A stretch of DNA of 64,000 nucleotides from Bacteriovorax sp. (lineage in GTDB: Bacteria > Bdellovibrionota > Bacteriovoracia > Bacteriovoracales > Bacteriovoracaceae), in NCBI GenBank assembly GCA_014377485.1, contig JACMPM010000100.1, forward strand, positions 1-64,000, in the 5' to 3' direction. A program made the position numbers and the translations under genes. Below, piece by piece: positions 38,393 to 49,975 of the stretch (position 1 is its first letter; every line of letters begins with the position of its first letter). The notes under the pieces were generated by a model that saw only the letters and a list, made by a program, of their open reading frames with translations, made no database searches and was not told the DNA's origin.

Positions 38393-39901
38393 ATGGCAAT
38401 GAATCCAGAAGAGATTACAAGTATTATCAAAGAAAGAATCTCTAACTTTCAAACAAGACTTCAAGTAGATGAAGTTGGAACTGTTTTAACTGTAGGAGAC
38501 GGGATTGCTCGCGTTTTCGGGTTAAAAAATGTTATGGCCGGAGAACTAGTAGAGTTCCCATCTGGTACAACTGGAATGGTACTTAACTTAGAAACAAATA
38601 ACGTCGGTGTTGCAATTCTTGGAGAAGACCAATCTATTAAAGAAGGGACTTCTGTAAAGAGAACTGAAAGAATCGTAAGTGTTCCTGTTGGTGACGCTCT
38701 TCTTGGTCGCGTAGTAAACGCAATCGGTGAGCCAATCGACGGAATGGGCGAAATAAAGTCAAAAGAATTTAGAGTTGTAGAAGTAAAAGCTCCAGGGATT
38801 ATCGCAAGAAAATCTGTACATGAGCCTCTTCAAACAGGTCTTAAAGCAATTGATTCTATGATTCCAATTGGACGTGGACAAAGAGAGCTTATCATTGGCG
38901 ATAGAAAAACTGGTAAAACAGCAATCGCTATCGACACTATCATCAACCAAAAAGGTAAAGATGTAATTTGTGTTTACGTAGCAATTGGACAAAAACAATC
39001 TACGGTAAGACAAGTTCAGCAAAAATTAAAAGATGCTGGAGCGCTTGAATATACAATCATCGTTTCTGCAACTGCTTCGGCTTCTGCTCCTATGCAGTTC
39101 ATTGCACCGTACACTGGTTGCACAATGGCTGAATACTATAGAGACAGTAAACGTCACGCACTTATCGTGTATGATGATTTAACAAAACAAGCTCAAGCTT
39201 ATAGACAGATGTCTCTTCTTCTTCGTCGCCCGCCGGGACGCGAAGCATTTCCAGGTGACGTATTTTTCCTTCACTCAAGATTACTAGAAAGAGCTTGTAA
39301 AGTTTCTGACGCTCTTGGGGCCGGATCGTTAACTGCTCTACCAATTATTGAAACACAAGAAGGGGACGTTTCGGCGTACATTCCTACAAACGTTATTTCA
39401 ATTACTGATGGTCAGATTTTCCTTGAATCGGATTTATTCAACTCGGGTGTTCGTCCAGCTGTTAACGTTGGTCTTTCGGTTTCTCGCGTTGGTGGTTCTG
39501 CTCAAATTAAAGCGATGAAAAAAGTTGCTGGTACTCTTCGTCTTGATCTTGCTCAGTACAGAGAGCTAGCGGCTTTCGCGGCATTCGGATCTGACCTGGA
39601 TGAAGCGACAAAAAGACAGCTTAATAGAGGAGAGAGATTGGTTGAACTATTAAAACAAGATCAATACGCTCCTTTTGATGTTATCGATCAATCAGTTTCA
39701 ATTTTAATTGCGACTAAGGGATATTTCGATGTTGTCCCAACACCAAAAATTAGAATCGCTGAAAAAGATGTTCTTGAATTCTTCCATTCAAGACATACGG
39801 ATTTAATGGCAGAAATTAAAGCAGCGAGAGAAATCTCAGGTGCAAATGAAACAAAAATCCTAGAAGCAGTTAAAGCTTTCTTAGCAACTAAAAAATACTA
39901 A
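38393..39901 (+). CDS. atpA: ATP synthase F1 subunit alpha
   Basis: This 502-residue non-catalytic nucleotide-binding subunit has Walker [11 protein letters not shown] near residue 169 and the family signature [17 protein letters not shown]. The N-terminal beta-barrel starts [22 protein letters not shown]. Length and motifs are normal. RBS AGAGGT precedes the ATG. Confidence 0.98.
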   Translation: MAMNPEEITSIIKERISNFQTRLQVDEVGTVLTVGDGIARVFGLKNVMAGELVEFPSGTTGMVLNLETNNVGVAILGEDQSIKEGTSVKRTERIVSVPVGDALLGRVVNAIGEPIDGMGEIKSKEFRVVEVKAPGIIARKSVHEPLQTGLKAIDSMIPIGRGQRELIIGDRKTGKTAIAIDTIINQKGKDVICVYVAIGQKQSTVRQVQQKLKDAGALEYTIIVSATASASAPMQFIAPYTGCTMAEYYRDSKRHALIVYDDLTKQAQAYRQMSLLLRRPPGREAFPGDVFFLHSRLLERACKVSDALGAGSLTALPIIETQEGDVSAYIPTNVISITDGQIFLESDLFNSGVRPAVNVGLSVSRVGGSAQIKAMKKVAGTLRLDLAQYRELAAFAAFGSDLDEATKRQLNRGERLVELLKQDQYAPFDVIDQSVSILIATKGYFDVVPTPKIRIAEKDVLEFFHSRHTDLMAEIKAAREISGANETKILEAVKAFLATKKY

Positions 39902-39937
39902 GAGATAGTCGGACACTTGGAAATTAGGAATTAAATA

Positions 39938-42249
<2,312 letters not shown>

Positions 42250-42267
42250 TTTTTTTAGGACGAGCAA

Positions 42268-42693
42268 ATGAAATATTTTAGTGTTGATATCCTTACGCCT
42301 TCAAAAATAATTGCTAAAGGAATTCCTGCAGAATCGTTGCTTATCCCAACGGTTCGCGGGCAGATCAACGTTCTAGAAGGCCATACTCATATCGTAAGCA
42401 AGCTTGCGACGGGTGTATTAAGTGTTTTCGGTGGACCTGATTATGCCGACAGACATTTTGCGTTGTCTTCAGGTGTTTGTAAAATTTTGGAAAACAAAGT
42501 AGTTATCCTAGCAAATACAGCTGAAGAAAATACAGGCGTAGATGTTGAAAGAGCTAAGTTGGCACTTAAAAATGCAGTTGATCATTTAAAAAACACAGAC
42601 GGACTCTCTCTTGAAGACATTGAGAAGTATCAATTAAAAGTTGAGCTAGCTAAAATCCGCATTCAGATTGGTGAATTTACCAGACCACGATAA
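42268..42693 (+). CDS. atpC: ATP synthase F1 subunit epsilon
   Basis: A 141-residue protein with an N-terminal beta sandwich (FSVDILTPSKIIAKG, ESLLIPTVRGQINVLEGHTHIV) and a C-terminal pair of helices (VERAKLALKNAVDHL). This fits epsilon, the rotor-end inhibitor of F1. It is the last gene of the operon and is followed by a hairpin. Confidence 0.93.
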   Translation: MKYFSVDILTPSKIIAKGIPAESLLIPTVRGQINVLEGHTHIVSKLATGVLSVFGGPDYADRHFALSSGVCKILENKVVILANTAEENTGVDVERAKLALKNAVDHLKNTDGLSLEDIEKYQLKVELAKIRIQIGEFTRPR

Positions 42694-42702
42694 TTTAAGT
42701 AT

Positions 42703-42737
42703 TTTGAGTACTCAGTTTTTATAATTGAGTACTCAAA
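42703..42737. terminator. Hairpin of two TTGAGTACTCA palindromes after atpC
   Basis: TTTGAGTACTCA (42703-42714) and TGAGTACTCAAA (42726-42737) form a perfect 12-bp stem with an 11-base loop. Each arm is itself a palindrome (GAGTACTC), so the pair could be protein-binding sites. There is no T-tract after the stem. Confidence 0.5.
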
Positions 42738-42763
42738 TTCTACTAGGCAATAACATTCATTCC

Positions 42764-42791
42764 TTGAACCTACACATAGCTTTGTTAGAAT
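42764..42791 (+). promoter_or_regulatory. Promoter of the 719-residue envelope protein gene
   Basis: TTGAAC and TAGAAT are spaced by 16 bases. Transcription would start only about 6 bases before the ATG at 42804, where no Shine-Dalgarno is seen, so the mRNA may be nearly leaderless. Confidence 0.5.
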
Positions 42792-42803
42792 TATTTCATA
42801 GCT

Positions 42804-44963
42804 ATGATCACAAAAAAGACGTTCGTCACAACTTCAAGTTTTATATTAACAGCAGCTTTGCTGTCGCAAATCTATTCGTTTAAAAATACAAGAGACCAAT
42901 CACAATCACTTAATTATTCGGCATTTATTAATCTTTCTCAAAACGTAAAAAGTGTTTCTTCTATTGCCACAGACAGCTCAGTAGTTTCTGAGGATACAGT
43001 TATTACTAAAGATATTATTCAAGTGATTGATAAAGAAATCACAAAAAAAATAAATAGAACTCGCTATTCAATTCGAGTAATCAAAGCACTTATGCCTGCA
43101 AAAGAAGCAAAAAAGATAATTTCTAAAGTAGCAGTTAAAAAAGAAATTCAACAATTAGTGACGACATCAGTTATGAATGATGAAGATTTATCATTATATG
43201 AAATAAATAATTCGGGATTGATTAATCTTTATGCTTTATCTGTAGAAGATATGGCCTTTGCAAAATTTGAATCTGTTAAACTTGCAACTACGTATAATGA
43301 AGAAATAAAAGATGAAGTTGAAGTAGCCCAGGCAAGCACTTTTATTGCCCCTATAGAGGCAGACGTGGTCTCGACTACTCAACCAGAAAGAGATAATATT
43401 GATAATGTTTCAAGTACTAATATTGAAGAGAGTACCATTGCAGATTCAAAAGTTGTAAGCAAAGAAGATAAAGAAGATTCAGAAATGGTGATGTTTGACT
43501 ACTCAGATAAGTCAGCTCCGGCAGCAGTTAAAAAAACAATCGATCAAAAACTTTATGAACGTCCACTTTCTAAAACAGTTCAGCAGGCAATTAGTAGAGA
43601 GATTGGAAGCGTACCAGTAAAGAAATTAATGACAATGAATACTCAAAAAGTATTTCCAGAAGCAACTCAAGAAAGTATTACAAAAATAGATAATCAAGAG
43701 ATTGATTTAAACTCTGATAAAAATACTATTTATGACTATTCACAGTCTAAAAGTAAAAAATCAAAAACTGAAGCTCAAACTGCAGCGGCTGAAGTTGATG
43801 CCTTCATGGCTCCAGTAACTAAAACAGAAGAGTCACAATTTACCCTTAGAGCAAAAGAAATTAATTTGAGTACTCAAAAAAGACGACAAGCTTTAACGTT
43901 TGAATTCGTTCCCGACTATGACCGTGCTGAAAGAAGTGACGATCAGGGAAGCGGAGAGATTGCATTTGGTTACTCATTAAATGGCGAAATGAATACTCAA
44001 ACGGGAGTGCTTCAAGCTCAGGGAATGATATCTACTAGAGTAGAATTAAATCTTGGCGGAAAAGCAAATTATGAAGTTCCACTTATAAATGAAGAAGGAA
44101 TGCAGAAGTTTTTACAAAAACAAGGATTGTCGATTGAGGGAAATCTCATCATGCTGGCACTTGATCCTTCTATAATTGATACAGAAATTGATTCCAGGTT
44201 TGCAGCTAAATTTTTCTTCGATAAAAACTTTAAACCTGTGAGCTCTGCCAGTGGGGCAAGTGCTGTTATGTACGCCGGTGTGAAAACGGGGAATGTAATG
44301 ATTCGTTACCTGCTTAACAATAAAGAAAGTGCTCAGAAAATTGTTTATGTGGGCGATGGTGAGATGTATTTTGAGGATTCTGAATTTTTGGACAGCTATA
44401 GAGAGACTTTTACTTTCACAACTAGAAACTTGCTTGGTCAAAAAAGAAAAGAATTGATTATTGATGGTGGAGCGATCTCATATTTTAACACTAACAATAT
44501 AGCTAAGAAAAAAGCATTAAATGCCTATGATATAAAAATACCACCTCAAATAAGCGGTATGAGAAAATACCTGGAATTTAAGCATCTAAAAGATAGTATC
44601 TTTGTGGGTTCAGCAGGTGAAAAAGATATTGAAATTCCAAGCAACGACTTTATTGGAAAAGTTTTAGAAATGAATCAAGTGAGCAGTCTAAAAGATCGCT
44701 GTGTTGTTCAAATCAATCTTATGAAAGATTTGCGCGAGATAAAGGCCAACGGAAAAAATCGAAGTGGTGAAATGTTTGTAGAAACATCTTACCTAGATAA
44801 AGATGGTAACTTCTCACGAGATAGTGCTGAAATGGCGGAGAAGGTATTTATCGTTGGTGATCTTGAAGGACAGTTCAACGTTAAACTTGATTATACTGAC
44901 GGATCAACAGAGTTTCTTAAGACATTTTGTTCTGAAGGGACTTATCTAGTAGAGCAGCTTTAA
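42804..44963 (+). CDS. Large envelope protein of unknown function
   Basis: A 719-residue protein I do not recognise. It has an N-terminal hydrophobic segment (SSFILTAALLSQIYS) that is a signal or anchor. A low-complexity, Val/Ile/Asp/Glu/Lys-rich region follows (about 40-340). The C-terminal half is a globular, beta-rich domain (about 350-719, with two late Cys residues). The middle of the gene carries a 16-bp palindrome related to the mnmE repeat (43346) and a TTGAGTACTCAA site (43866). It has its own promoter and ends one base before the convergent patatin gene. The architecture suggests a periplasm-spanning stalk with a folded outer domain. Confidence 0.75.
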   Translation: MITKKTFVTTSSFILTAALLSQIYSFKNTRDQSQSLNYSAFINLSQNVKSVSSIATDSSVVSEDTVITKDIIQVIDKEITKKINRTRYSIRVIKALMPAKEAKKIISKVAVKKEIQQLVTTSVMNDEDLSLYEINNSGLINLYALSVEDMAFAKFESVKLATTYNEEIKDEVEVAQASTFIAPIEADVVSTTQPERDNIDNVSSTNIEESTIADSKVVSKEDKEDSEMVMFDYSDKSAPAAVKKTIDQKLYERPLSKTVQQAISREIGSVPVKKLMTMNTQKVFPEATQESITKIDNQEIDLNSDKNTIYDYSQSKSKKSKTEAQTAAAEVDAFMAPVTKTEESQFTLRAKEINLSTQKRRQALTFEFVPDYDRAERSDDQGSGEIAFGYSLNGEMNTQTGVLQAQGMISTRVELNLGGKANYEVPLINEEGMQKFLQKQGLSIEGNLIMLALDPSIIDTEIDSRFAAKFFFDKNFKPVSSASGASAVMYAGVKTGNVMIRYLLNNKESAQKIVYVGDGEMYFEDSEFLDSYRETFTFTTRNLLGQKRKELIIDGGAISYFNTNNIAKKKALNAYDIKIPPQISGMRKYLEFKHLKDSIFVGSAGEKDIEIPSNDFIGKVLEMNQVSSLKDRCVVQINLMKDLREIKANGKNRSGEMFVETSYLDKDGNFSRDSAEMAEKVFIVGDLEGQFNVKLDYTDGSTEFLKTFCSEGTYLVEQL

Positions 44964-46148
44964 TTAATCCCACTCTAATTTCTTAAAGACCTCGAAAGTT
45001 TTCTTGTAACCAGCCGTCATAATGTATTTAGCTTTTTGTGGATCTAACGAGAAAGAGTTTGTGAAAAAAAGTTTGTAATGAGAATGATCTGGATAGATAT
45101 CTATAAATTTGAGATTAGGATTGTAATTCATTTTACGTTCAAGAATAGAAGTGATTTTCATTTTATCAGCTTGAGAAAAATTATTTGAGGCCATGTAATC
45201 ATTTACTGTCCCAATAATGTCCTTTGCCAAAGTTATTTGACTTCTGGAAGCCACAATTTTCTTTTGAATCATTAAATAAATAGCCTGCATACAAATAGCA
45301 GGAAGGCCGTAATTAATGAGAGAGCCTATTTCGTCATGGTAGTGATAAGGCGTATGAGTCCATGAGCTAATTACAAAATCGCATTTATTGTCAACGGCAA
45401 CATGATTGGAAAGCGTTTCTCGTATTTCACCGTCGATATAGTAATCCACGCGTGAAGTGCGAGGGTTTTTCACAGGGAATGGCGCATAGAAAGGCGGTAC
45501 GCTCATACTGGCAGAAATAGCCTGAGTCACATCTACGCCAGTATAATATTCGGCAGTAGAATCGTGAATTGGACTTGGGTAATTATATTTACTAAAAATA
45601 ACTTTTCTTGAATGATCTAATTGAGTGGCAACGACAAACATGTCGGCCATGTATTCTTCAAAGTTCTGGGAAAGAATGACATGCTTTTGCATGTATTGAT
45701 TAAGGCCTTCAGTAGAAAATAAGCCAGAGACATTAAGCAGAGGTTTTGCCATCTGTTTTAAAAAAGCGGGAAAACCTTCAAACGGATTGTAAAAATCGAA
45801 GTTAAAAGCGTCACGAGTGGGCATTTTACGAGAAAGCATATCGGAATAAGCAACTGCCTTAAGAGACGTTTGAGCGTTTTTACGATTAATTGTGGCGTCG
45901 ATCACATCGATTGGCCGAAAGCCTGAGGCGAAATAAAGATTAATTAATGAGCCAGCACTAGAACCGACATAGGTTGAGATTTCATAATCTGGGTCTATGG
46001 GTGATTTGTTATGTTTTAGGACAAATCCAAATTCCTCCAATGCGAGTGCGACGCCTAAATGCCAAGAAGCAGCCTTAACCACCCCGCCTGACAAAACGAG
46101 TGCAGTTTTTTTATTCTTAAAGGGGCTGAGATCTATATTGTGATACAT
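44964..46148 (-). CDS. Patatin-like phospholipase
   Basis: A 394-residue lipid acyl hydrolase fold. The glycine-rich oxyanion region is VLSGGVVKAASWHLGV, the nucleophile Ser64 is in GSSAG, and the catalytic Asp239 is in DGE (in place of the usual DGG). No signal peptide is seen, so it acts in the cytoplasm or is exported by other means. It stands alone, convergent with the envelope protein gene and divergent from the HTH gene. It could act on the cell's own phospholipids or, if delivered, on those of another cell. Confidence 0.88.
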   Translation of the reverse strand: MYHNIDLSPFKNKKTALVLSGGVVKAASWHLGVALALEEFGFVLKHNKSPIDPDYEISTYVGSSAGSLINLYFASGFRPIDVIDATINRKNAQTSLKAVAYSDMLSRKMPTRDAFNFDFYNPFEGFPAFLKQMAKPLLNVSGLFSTEGLNQYMQKHVILSQNFEEYMADMFVVATQLDHSRKVIFSKYNYPSPIHDSTAEYYTGVDVTQAISASMSVPPFYAPFPVKNPRTSRVDYYIDGEIRETLSNHVAVDNKCDFVISSWTHTPYHYHDEIGSLINYGLPAICMQAIYLMIQKKIVASRSQITLAKDIIGTVNDYMASNNFSQADKMKITSILERKMNYNPNLKFIDIYPDHSHYKLFFTNSFSLDPQKAKYIMTAGYKKTFEVFKKLEWD

Positions 46149-46285
46149 AAGATAATCATAACATTGGTTCGGGATGTTTTAAATTGTTTTGAAATTAAAA
46201 ATACACGATCACTTTAGACAACTATAAAAATATTTCTAAGCAAGCAAAATTTAAGCTAAAATAATCAATATAATCTGGAGAGAAT

Positions 46286-46606
46286 ATGAATCAAGATGGA
46301 ATTTGGTTATCGATACTCGACTATGCCTCAGCGAAAAAAACATCAATATCAACAATACGAAGGTCAATTAAAGCAGGCCACGTCAAGTTTAGAGAAGAGA
46401 ATGGTAAATATTTTATATGGACCAAAGAAATAAAAAATGAATACTCAGAAGAAAAAAGAGAACTCGCGATTAAATTAGAGCTAGAATTTTTCAAAAAAAA
46501 ACATCGGGAATTAGTCGAAGAAGTAAATGATTTAAAAATGCTTCTCAATGTATATGAAACTCAAAACTCAAATGAATTGCCTCCAATTCCAGAAATAGAA
46601 CTATGA
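46286..46606 (+). CDS. Small HTH/coiled-coil protein
   Basis: A 106-residue protein. The N-terminus resembles a MerR/excisionase-type winged helix: LDYASAKKTSISTIRRSIKAGHVKFREENGKYFIW. A coiled coil rich in Glu/Lys/Leu follows (about 52-95), with an acidic Pro-containing tail. It probably binds DNA as a dimer. The ATG is preceded by GGAGAG. Its end overlaps the next gene in ATGA fashion, so it is translationally coupled to an outer-membrane protein. The regulatory target is unknown. Confidence 0.72.
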   Translation: MNQDGIWLSILDYASAKKTSISTIRRSIKAGHVKFREENGKYFIWTKEIKNEYSEEKRELAIKLELEFFKKKHRELVEEVNDLKMLLNVYETQNSNELPPIPEIEL

Positions 46607-48063
46607 AAAAAACAATTCTCTTGTTTTCATTTTTATTCTCATTAAATGTACTGGCTACAGAGTCTATGAGAAATTGTATGCTTCTTCCAATTGTCGACGG
46701 TCTCGATAATAAAATTGGCTTCAAGGTTTTTGAAGAAATTGAGAATTATATAAAAGAAGGGAGTTGGTGTACTTACAAATCTAACTCGGAACTAATTAAT
46801 ATTCTAAGCCAGTACTCAAAAAACCTTGAAGAGCATTTAGGAAACAAGGATGTTCTAAAAGTTATTGCCGATAAAACTAAAGCAGGAACAATGATTCGCG
46901 TGACCCTTCAAATGCAAGCGGGAACGACTGAAGTTAAAGTCGAAATTATAGGTGAAAATGGTGAAGATCGTTATTTCAAAGAGCAAACACAATTAAAAAG
47001 TATTGATAGTTCACTCATAGCTCAAACTATAAAAAACTGGCTTGATGTCTACGAAAAAACTATTCCATACGACGGAAGAATTAAAGGGGTTTTAGGAGAT
47101 CAGTTTACAATTGATATTGGAAAAAAATCACATATCTATAATGGAAGTGAAATAATTATAGAACGGCCCACAACCAAAAGACAGCATCCTCTTTTGAAAG
47201 AAATTATCGATTATCAAACTGAAAAAATCGCTGAAGCAAAAGTTTTTGATGTAAGCGACAATCAGGCTCAGGCTAAAGTAACGAGTTACGAAGGACAAAA
47301 AAAATTGCGTCTCGAAGACTGGGTAAAAGTTAGGGCCAGTGAACAAAGAAAAGCAGTTGAACAATTAAGTTATGCCGAAAAAGACAAAGAAGATTTTGGA
47401 AAACTCGGAACAGTTGGATTGTTTTTAAATATAGGTAGTGGATCTGTAACTCAAGCTGGAACAGTCGAAAAATCGATGACTGGTTTACTATACGGCGTAG
47501 ATATAGAAACAGAAATTTGGGCCACTCGAAACTATTGGGTGGGCTTTGATCTTGGTAAGAAGTTTGGACGATATTCTAAAGACCAAGGAACCTTTGCAAC
47601 AGAATCAAATTCAACAAGCAATTCAACTACTAGAATAAAATTTGGCTATAAATATTTACCGATGGGTTTTTTCTATGGTCCCCAGGTTGATGCATTTGTC
47701 GGATATGCTAATTATGACTACGGAATGAGTACTAATACTACAGATGGATTTACTGATTTTACTTTTAGTGGATTGCTTGTGGGAACACGTGGAAGTATTC
47801 CTGTTTTTGAATCGACTAGACTCTACTTACTTTTTGATTTTCTTTTATCTTCAACTTATAAAGAAAAAGTAGCTATTTTGGGAAGTGATGAATCGAGTTC
47901 GAATTATCATCTCGAGTTTGGTGGGCAATATCTTTATGCACCAAATATTACATTGAGTGGTGGGTTATCCGTTTTATCTAACAAGGCAAACTTCACGGGG
48001 ACTACAAAGGAAGAGCAATTCAAAGATGTTTCTGCTAAAGTTGGGACGATTTTTACTTTTTGA
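46603..48063 (+). CDS. Exported protein with a C-terminal beta-barrel
   Basis: A 486-residue protein with a signal peptide ending near NVLATE. An alpha/beta periplasmic region (about 20-245) resembles flagellar or curli accessory domains only in general pattern. From about residue 265 there are alternating amphipathic strands (TVGLFLNIGSG, GVDIETEIWATRNYWVGFDLG, RIKFGYKYLPMGFFYGPQVDAFVGYANYDYG), and the protein ends in TIFTF with a terminal Phe. This is the pattern of an outer-membrane barrel of about 10-12 strands. The family is unknown. It is coupled to the small HTH gene. Confidence 0.72.
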   Translation: MKKTILLFSFLFSLNVLATESMRNCMLLPIVDGLDNKIGFKVFEEIENYIKEGSWCTYKSNSELINILSQYSKNLEEHLGNKDVLKVIADKTKAGTMIRVTLQMQAGTTEVKVEIIGENGEDRYFKEQTQLKSIDSSLIAQTIKNWLDVYEKTIPYDGRIKGVLGDQFTIDIGKKSHIYNGSEIIIERPTTKRQHPLLKEIIDYQTEKIAEAKVFDVSDNQAQAKVTSYEGQKKLRLEDWVKVRASEQRKAVEQLSYAEKDKEDFGKLGTVGLFLNIGSGSVTQAGTVEKSMTGLLYGVDIETEIWATRNYWVGFDLGKKFGRYSKDQGTFATESNSTSNSTTRIKFGYKYLPMGFFYGPQVDAFVGYANYDYGMSTNTTDGFTDFTFSGLLVGTRGSIPVFESTRLYLLFDFLLSSTYKEKVAILGSDESSSNYHLEFGGQYLYAPNITLSGGLSVLSNKANFTGTTKEEQFKDVSAKVGTIFTF

Positions 48064-48086
48064 TCCAAAAAAATTTGGAGTTTTGA

Positions 48087-49964
48087 ATGAGTCGTGTTGC
48101 GGTCCTGGCGGATCTAATCTTAAAACATAAAGCTTTATATTATCAGGGAAGACCCGAGATAAGCGATTCTGAATTCGATAAATTAGAAACAGAACTCGCG
48201 AAACTAGATCAAGAGAATTACGCGTTAAAGGTTATAGGCACTACTTCAAGTGCAAGCGATAAAATAAAACATGATAGAAAAATGCTGTCTCTTGAGAAAA
48301 CATATGTTCTCGAAGATCTTCTTTCCTGGAAAGGAAACGAAGAAGTATTAAGTACTATGAAGCTCGATGGTGTTAGCTGTTCTTTAGTCTATGAAAATGG
48401 TCGATTAGCCCAGGCAAAAACTCGAGGTGATGGAAGTTTCGGTGAAAACATAATGTCCAAAGTTATGTGGGTAATTACAATCCCAAAGTTGATAACTTCA
48501 AAAAATAAAATTGAAATACGTGGAGAATTGTTTTGTGATGAAGAGAGTTTTTTTCATCTCTCCAGCGAAATGGTTTTAATAGGCCTGGATAAACCAACTA
48601 GTCAGCGCAATATTGTTGCAGGGTTAATGGGCCGAAAAGATAATTTAGAATTTTGTCGGTATATTAAATTTATGGCCTTTGATTATATTAGTGACGAAAA
48701 AATTACCAAAGAAGAAGAGAAGTTTCAAAAACTTGAAAAAAACGGATTTACTATACCAGAAGTAGGAATTCATAAAGATGTAAAATCAATTGAAGATACG
48801 ATTAAAAATGCTCGAGAATTTATGTCAGAAGGTGATTTTCAAATAGATGGTTTAGTTTTTACTTATAATAAAATGTCTCACCATGAAGAACTTGGTGAAA
48901 CTTCTCATCACCCTCGTTATAAAATAGCCTTTAAGTTTCAAGGCGAATCAAAGACAACAGTGTTAAAAGAAATAATCTGGTCTGTTTCTAGAAATGGAAT
49001 ACTCACTCCTGTTGGAGAAGTTGAACCTGTTGAGTTGTCAGGCGCAATGATAGGTAGAGTGACTTTGCACAATTATGGAATGGTTCTTCAGAATAATTTA
49101 AAGTCAGGAGATGAAATAGAGATAATACGATCGGGTGAAGTTATCCCGAAGTTTTTATCAGTTGTGAAATCATCTTCCAATAGATTTCAAATTCCAGATC
49201 GTTGCCCAAGTTGTGGCGAAAAAGTTGAAATAGAAGATATCAGAATTTACTGTCGCAATGATAAATGCCCAGGCAAAAACAAAGAAGTAATTCTCAACTT
49301 TATTCAAAAGATTGGCATAGAAGACTTGAGCGGGAAGAGACTTGAAGAATTGATGAATGCCAAAATGGTTTCAACAATTGGGGATATTTATCGGTTAAGA
49401 GCTGAAGATTTAATGAAAATTGATAAGATAAAAGACAAGTTAAGCACAAAGGTAATTGAATCAATTCAGAGAACTAAAACTGTAGACCTTATTATATTTC
49501 TTTCTGCACTTGGTATTTCAGGTGGTGCTTTTAATAAATGTGAAAAGGTGGTGCGAGCAGGGTTTGATTCAATTGAAAAAATAAAACACCTTACATTAGA
49601 AAAATTAATGTCTATCGAATCATTTGCCGAAAAATCAGCAACAGAGTTTTTATCATCGCTAAAAGAAAAACAACCATTAATTGATGAACTAATAGATCGT
49701 GGGTTTAAATTTACAGTCGAAGAAACTAGAGAAACGGCAATTACTGGTAAGAAGATTTGCATCACAGGTGCTCTTACTCAAAAAAGATCTGTAATTGAAG
49801 ATAGCATACGCGAAGGTGGTGGGATTTTGGTTTCATCGGTTTCAAAAAACACAGATGTTTTAGTAACAAATGAAACAGATCCAACTTCCAGTAAATTTAA
49901 AAAAGCACTGGAGTTAAAAATTAAAATTATTTCAGAAGCAGATCTAATAAAGCTGCTGAAATAA
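48087..49964 (+). CDS. ligA: NAD-dependent DNA ligase (divergent, compact)
   Basis: A 625-residue ligase, shorter than E. coli LigA (671). It has the adenylation motif KLDG (Lys92), a four-Cys zinc finger (CPSCGEKVE, CRNDKC), helix-hairpin-helix repeats and a C-terminal BRCT domain (ITGKKICITGALTQKR). The segment between SLEKTY and Lys92 is about 18 residues shorter than in E. coli, and the usual PRNaAAGSLRQLD reads SQRNIVAGLMGRKD. It seals nicks using NAD+. It could be an extra ligase rather than the main one. radA follows after 11 bases. Confidence 0.9.
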   Translation: MSRVAVLADLILKHKALYYQGRPEISDSEFDKLETELAKLDQENYALKVIGTTSSASDKIKHDRKMLSLEKTYVLEDLLSWKGNEEVLSTMKLDGVSCSLVYENGRLAQAKTRGDGSFGENIMSKVMWVITIPKLITSKNKIEIRGELFCDEESFFHLSSEMVLIGLDKPTSQRNIVAGLMGRKDNLEFCRYIKFMAFDYISDEKITKEEEKFQKLEKNGFTIPEVGIHKDVKSIEDTIKNAREFMSEGDFQIDGLVFTYNKMSHHEELGETSHHPRYKIAFKFQGESKTTVLKEIIWSVSRNGILTPVGEVEPVELSGAMIGRVTLHNYGMVLQNNLKSGDEIEIIRSGEVIPKFLSVVKSSSNRFQIPDRCPSCGEKVEIEDIRIYCRNDKCPGKNKEVILNFIQKIGIEDLSGKRLEELMNAKMVSTIGDIYRLRAEDLMKIDKIKDKLSTKVIESIQRTKTVDLIIFLSALGISGGAFNKCEKVVRAGFDSIEKIKHLTLEKLMSIESFAEKSATEFLSSLKEKQPLIDELIDRGFKFTVEETRETAITGKKICITGALTQKRSVIEDSIREGGGILVSSVSKNTDVLVTNETDPTSSKFKKALELKIKIISEADLIKLLK

Positions 49965-49975
49965 AGGAAAAATAT

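Noticed and set aside
46269-46274. TATAAT as a promoter for the HTH gene
   Set aside because: Transcription would start after the Shine-Dalgarno GGAGAG at 46277, which itself looks functional, so this -10 is unlikely.
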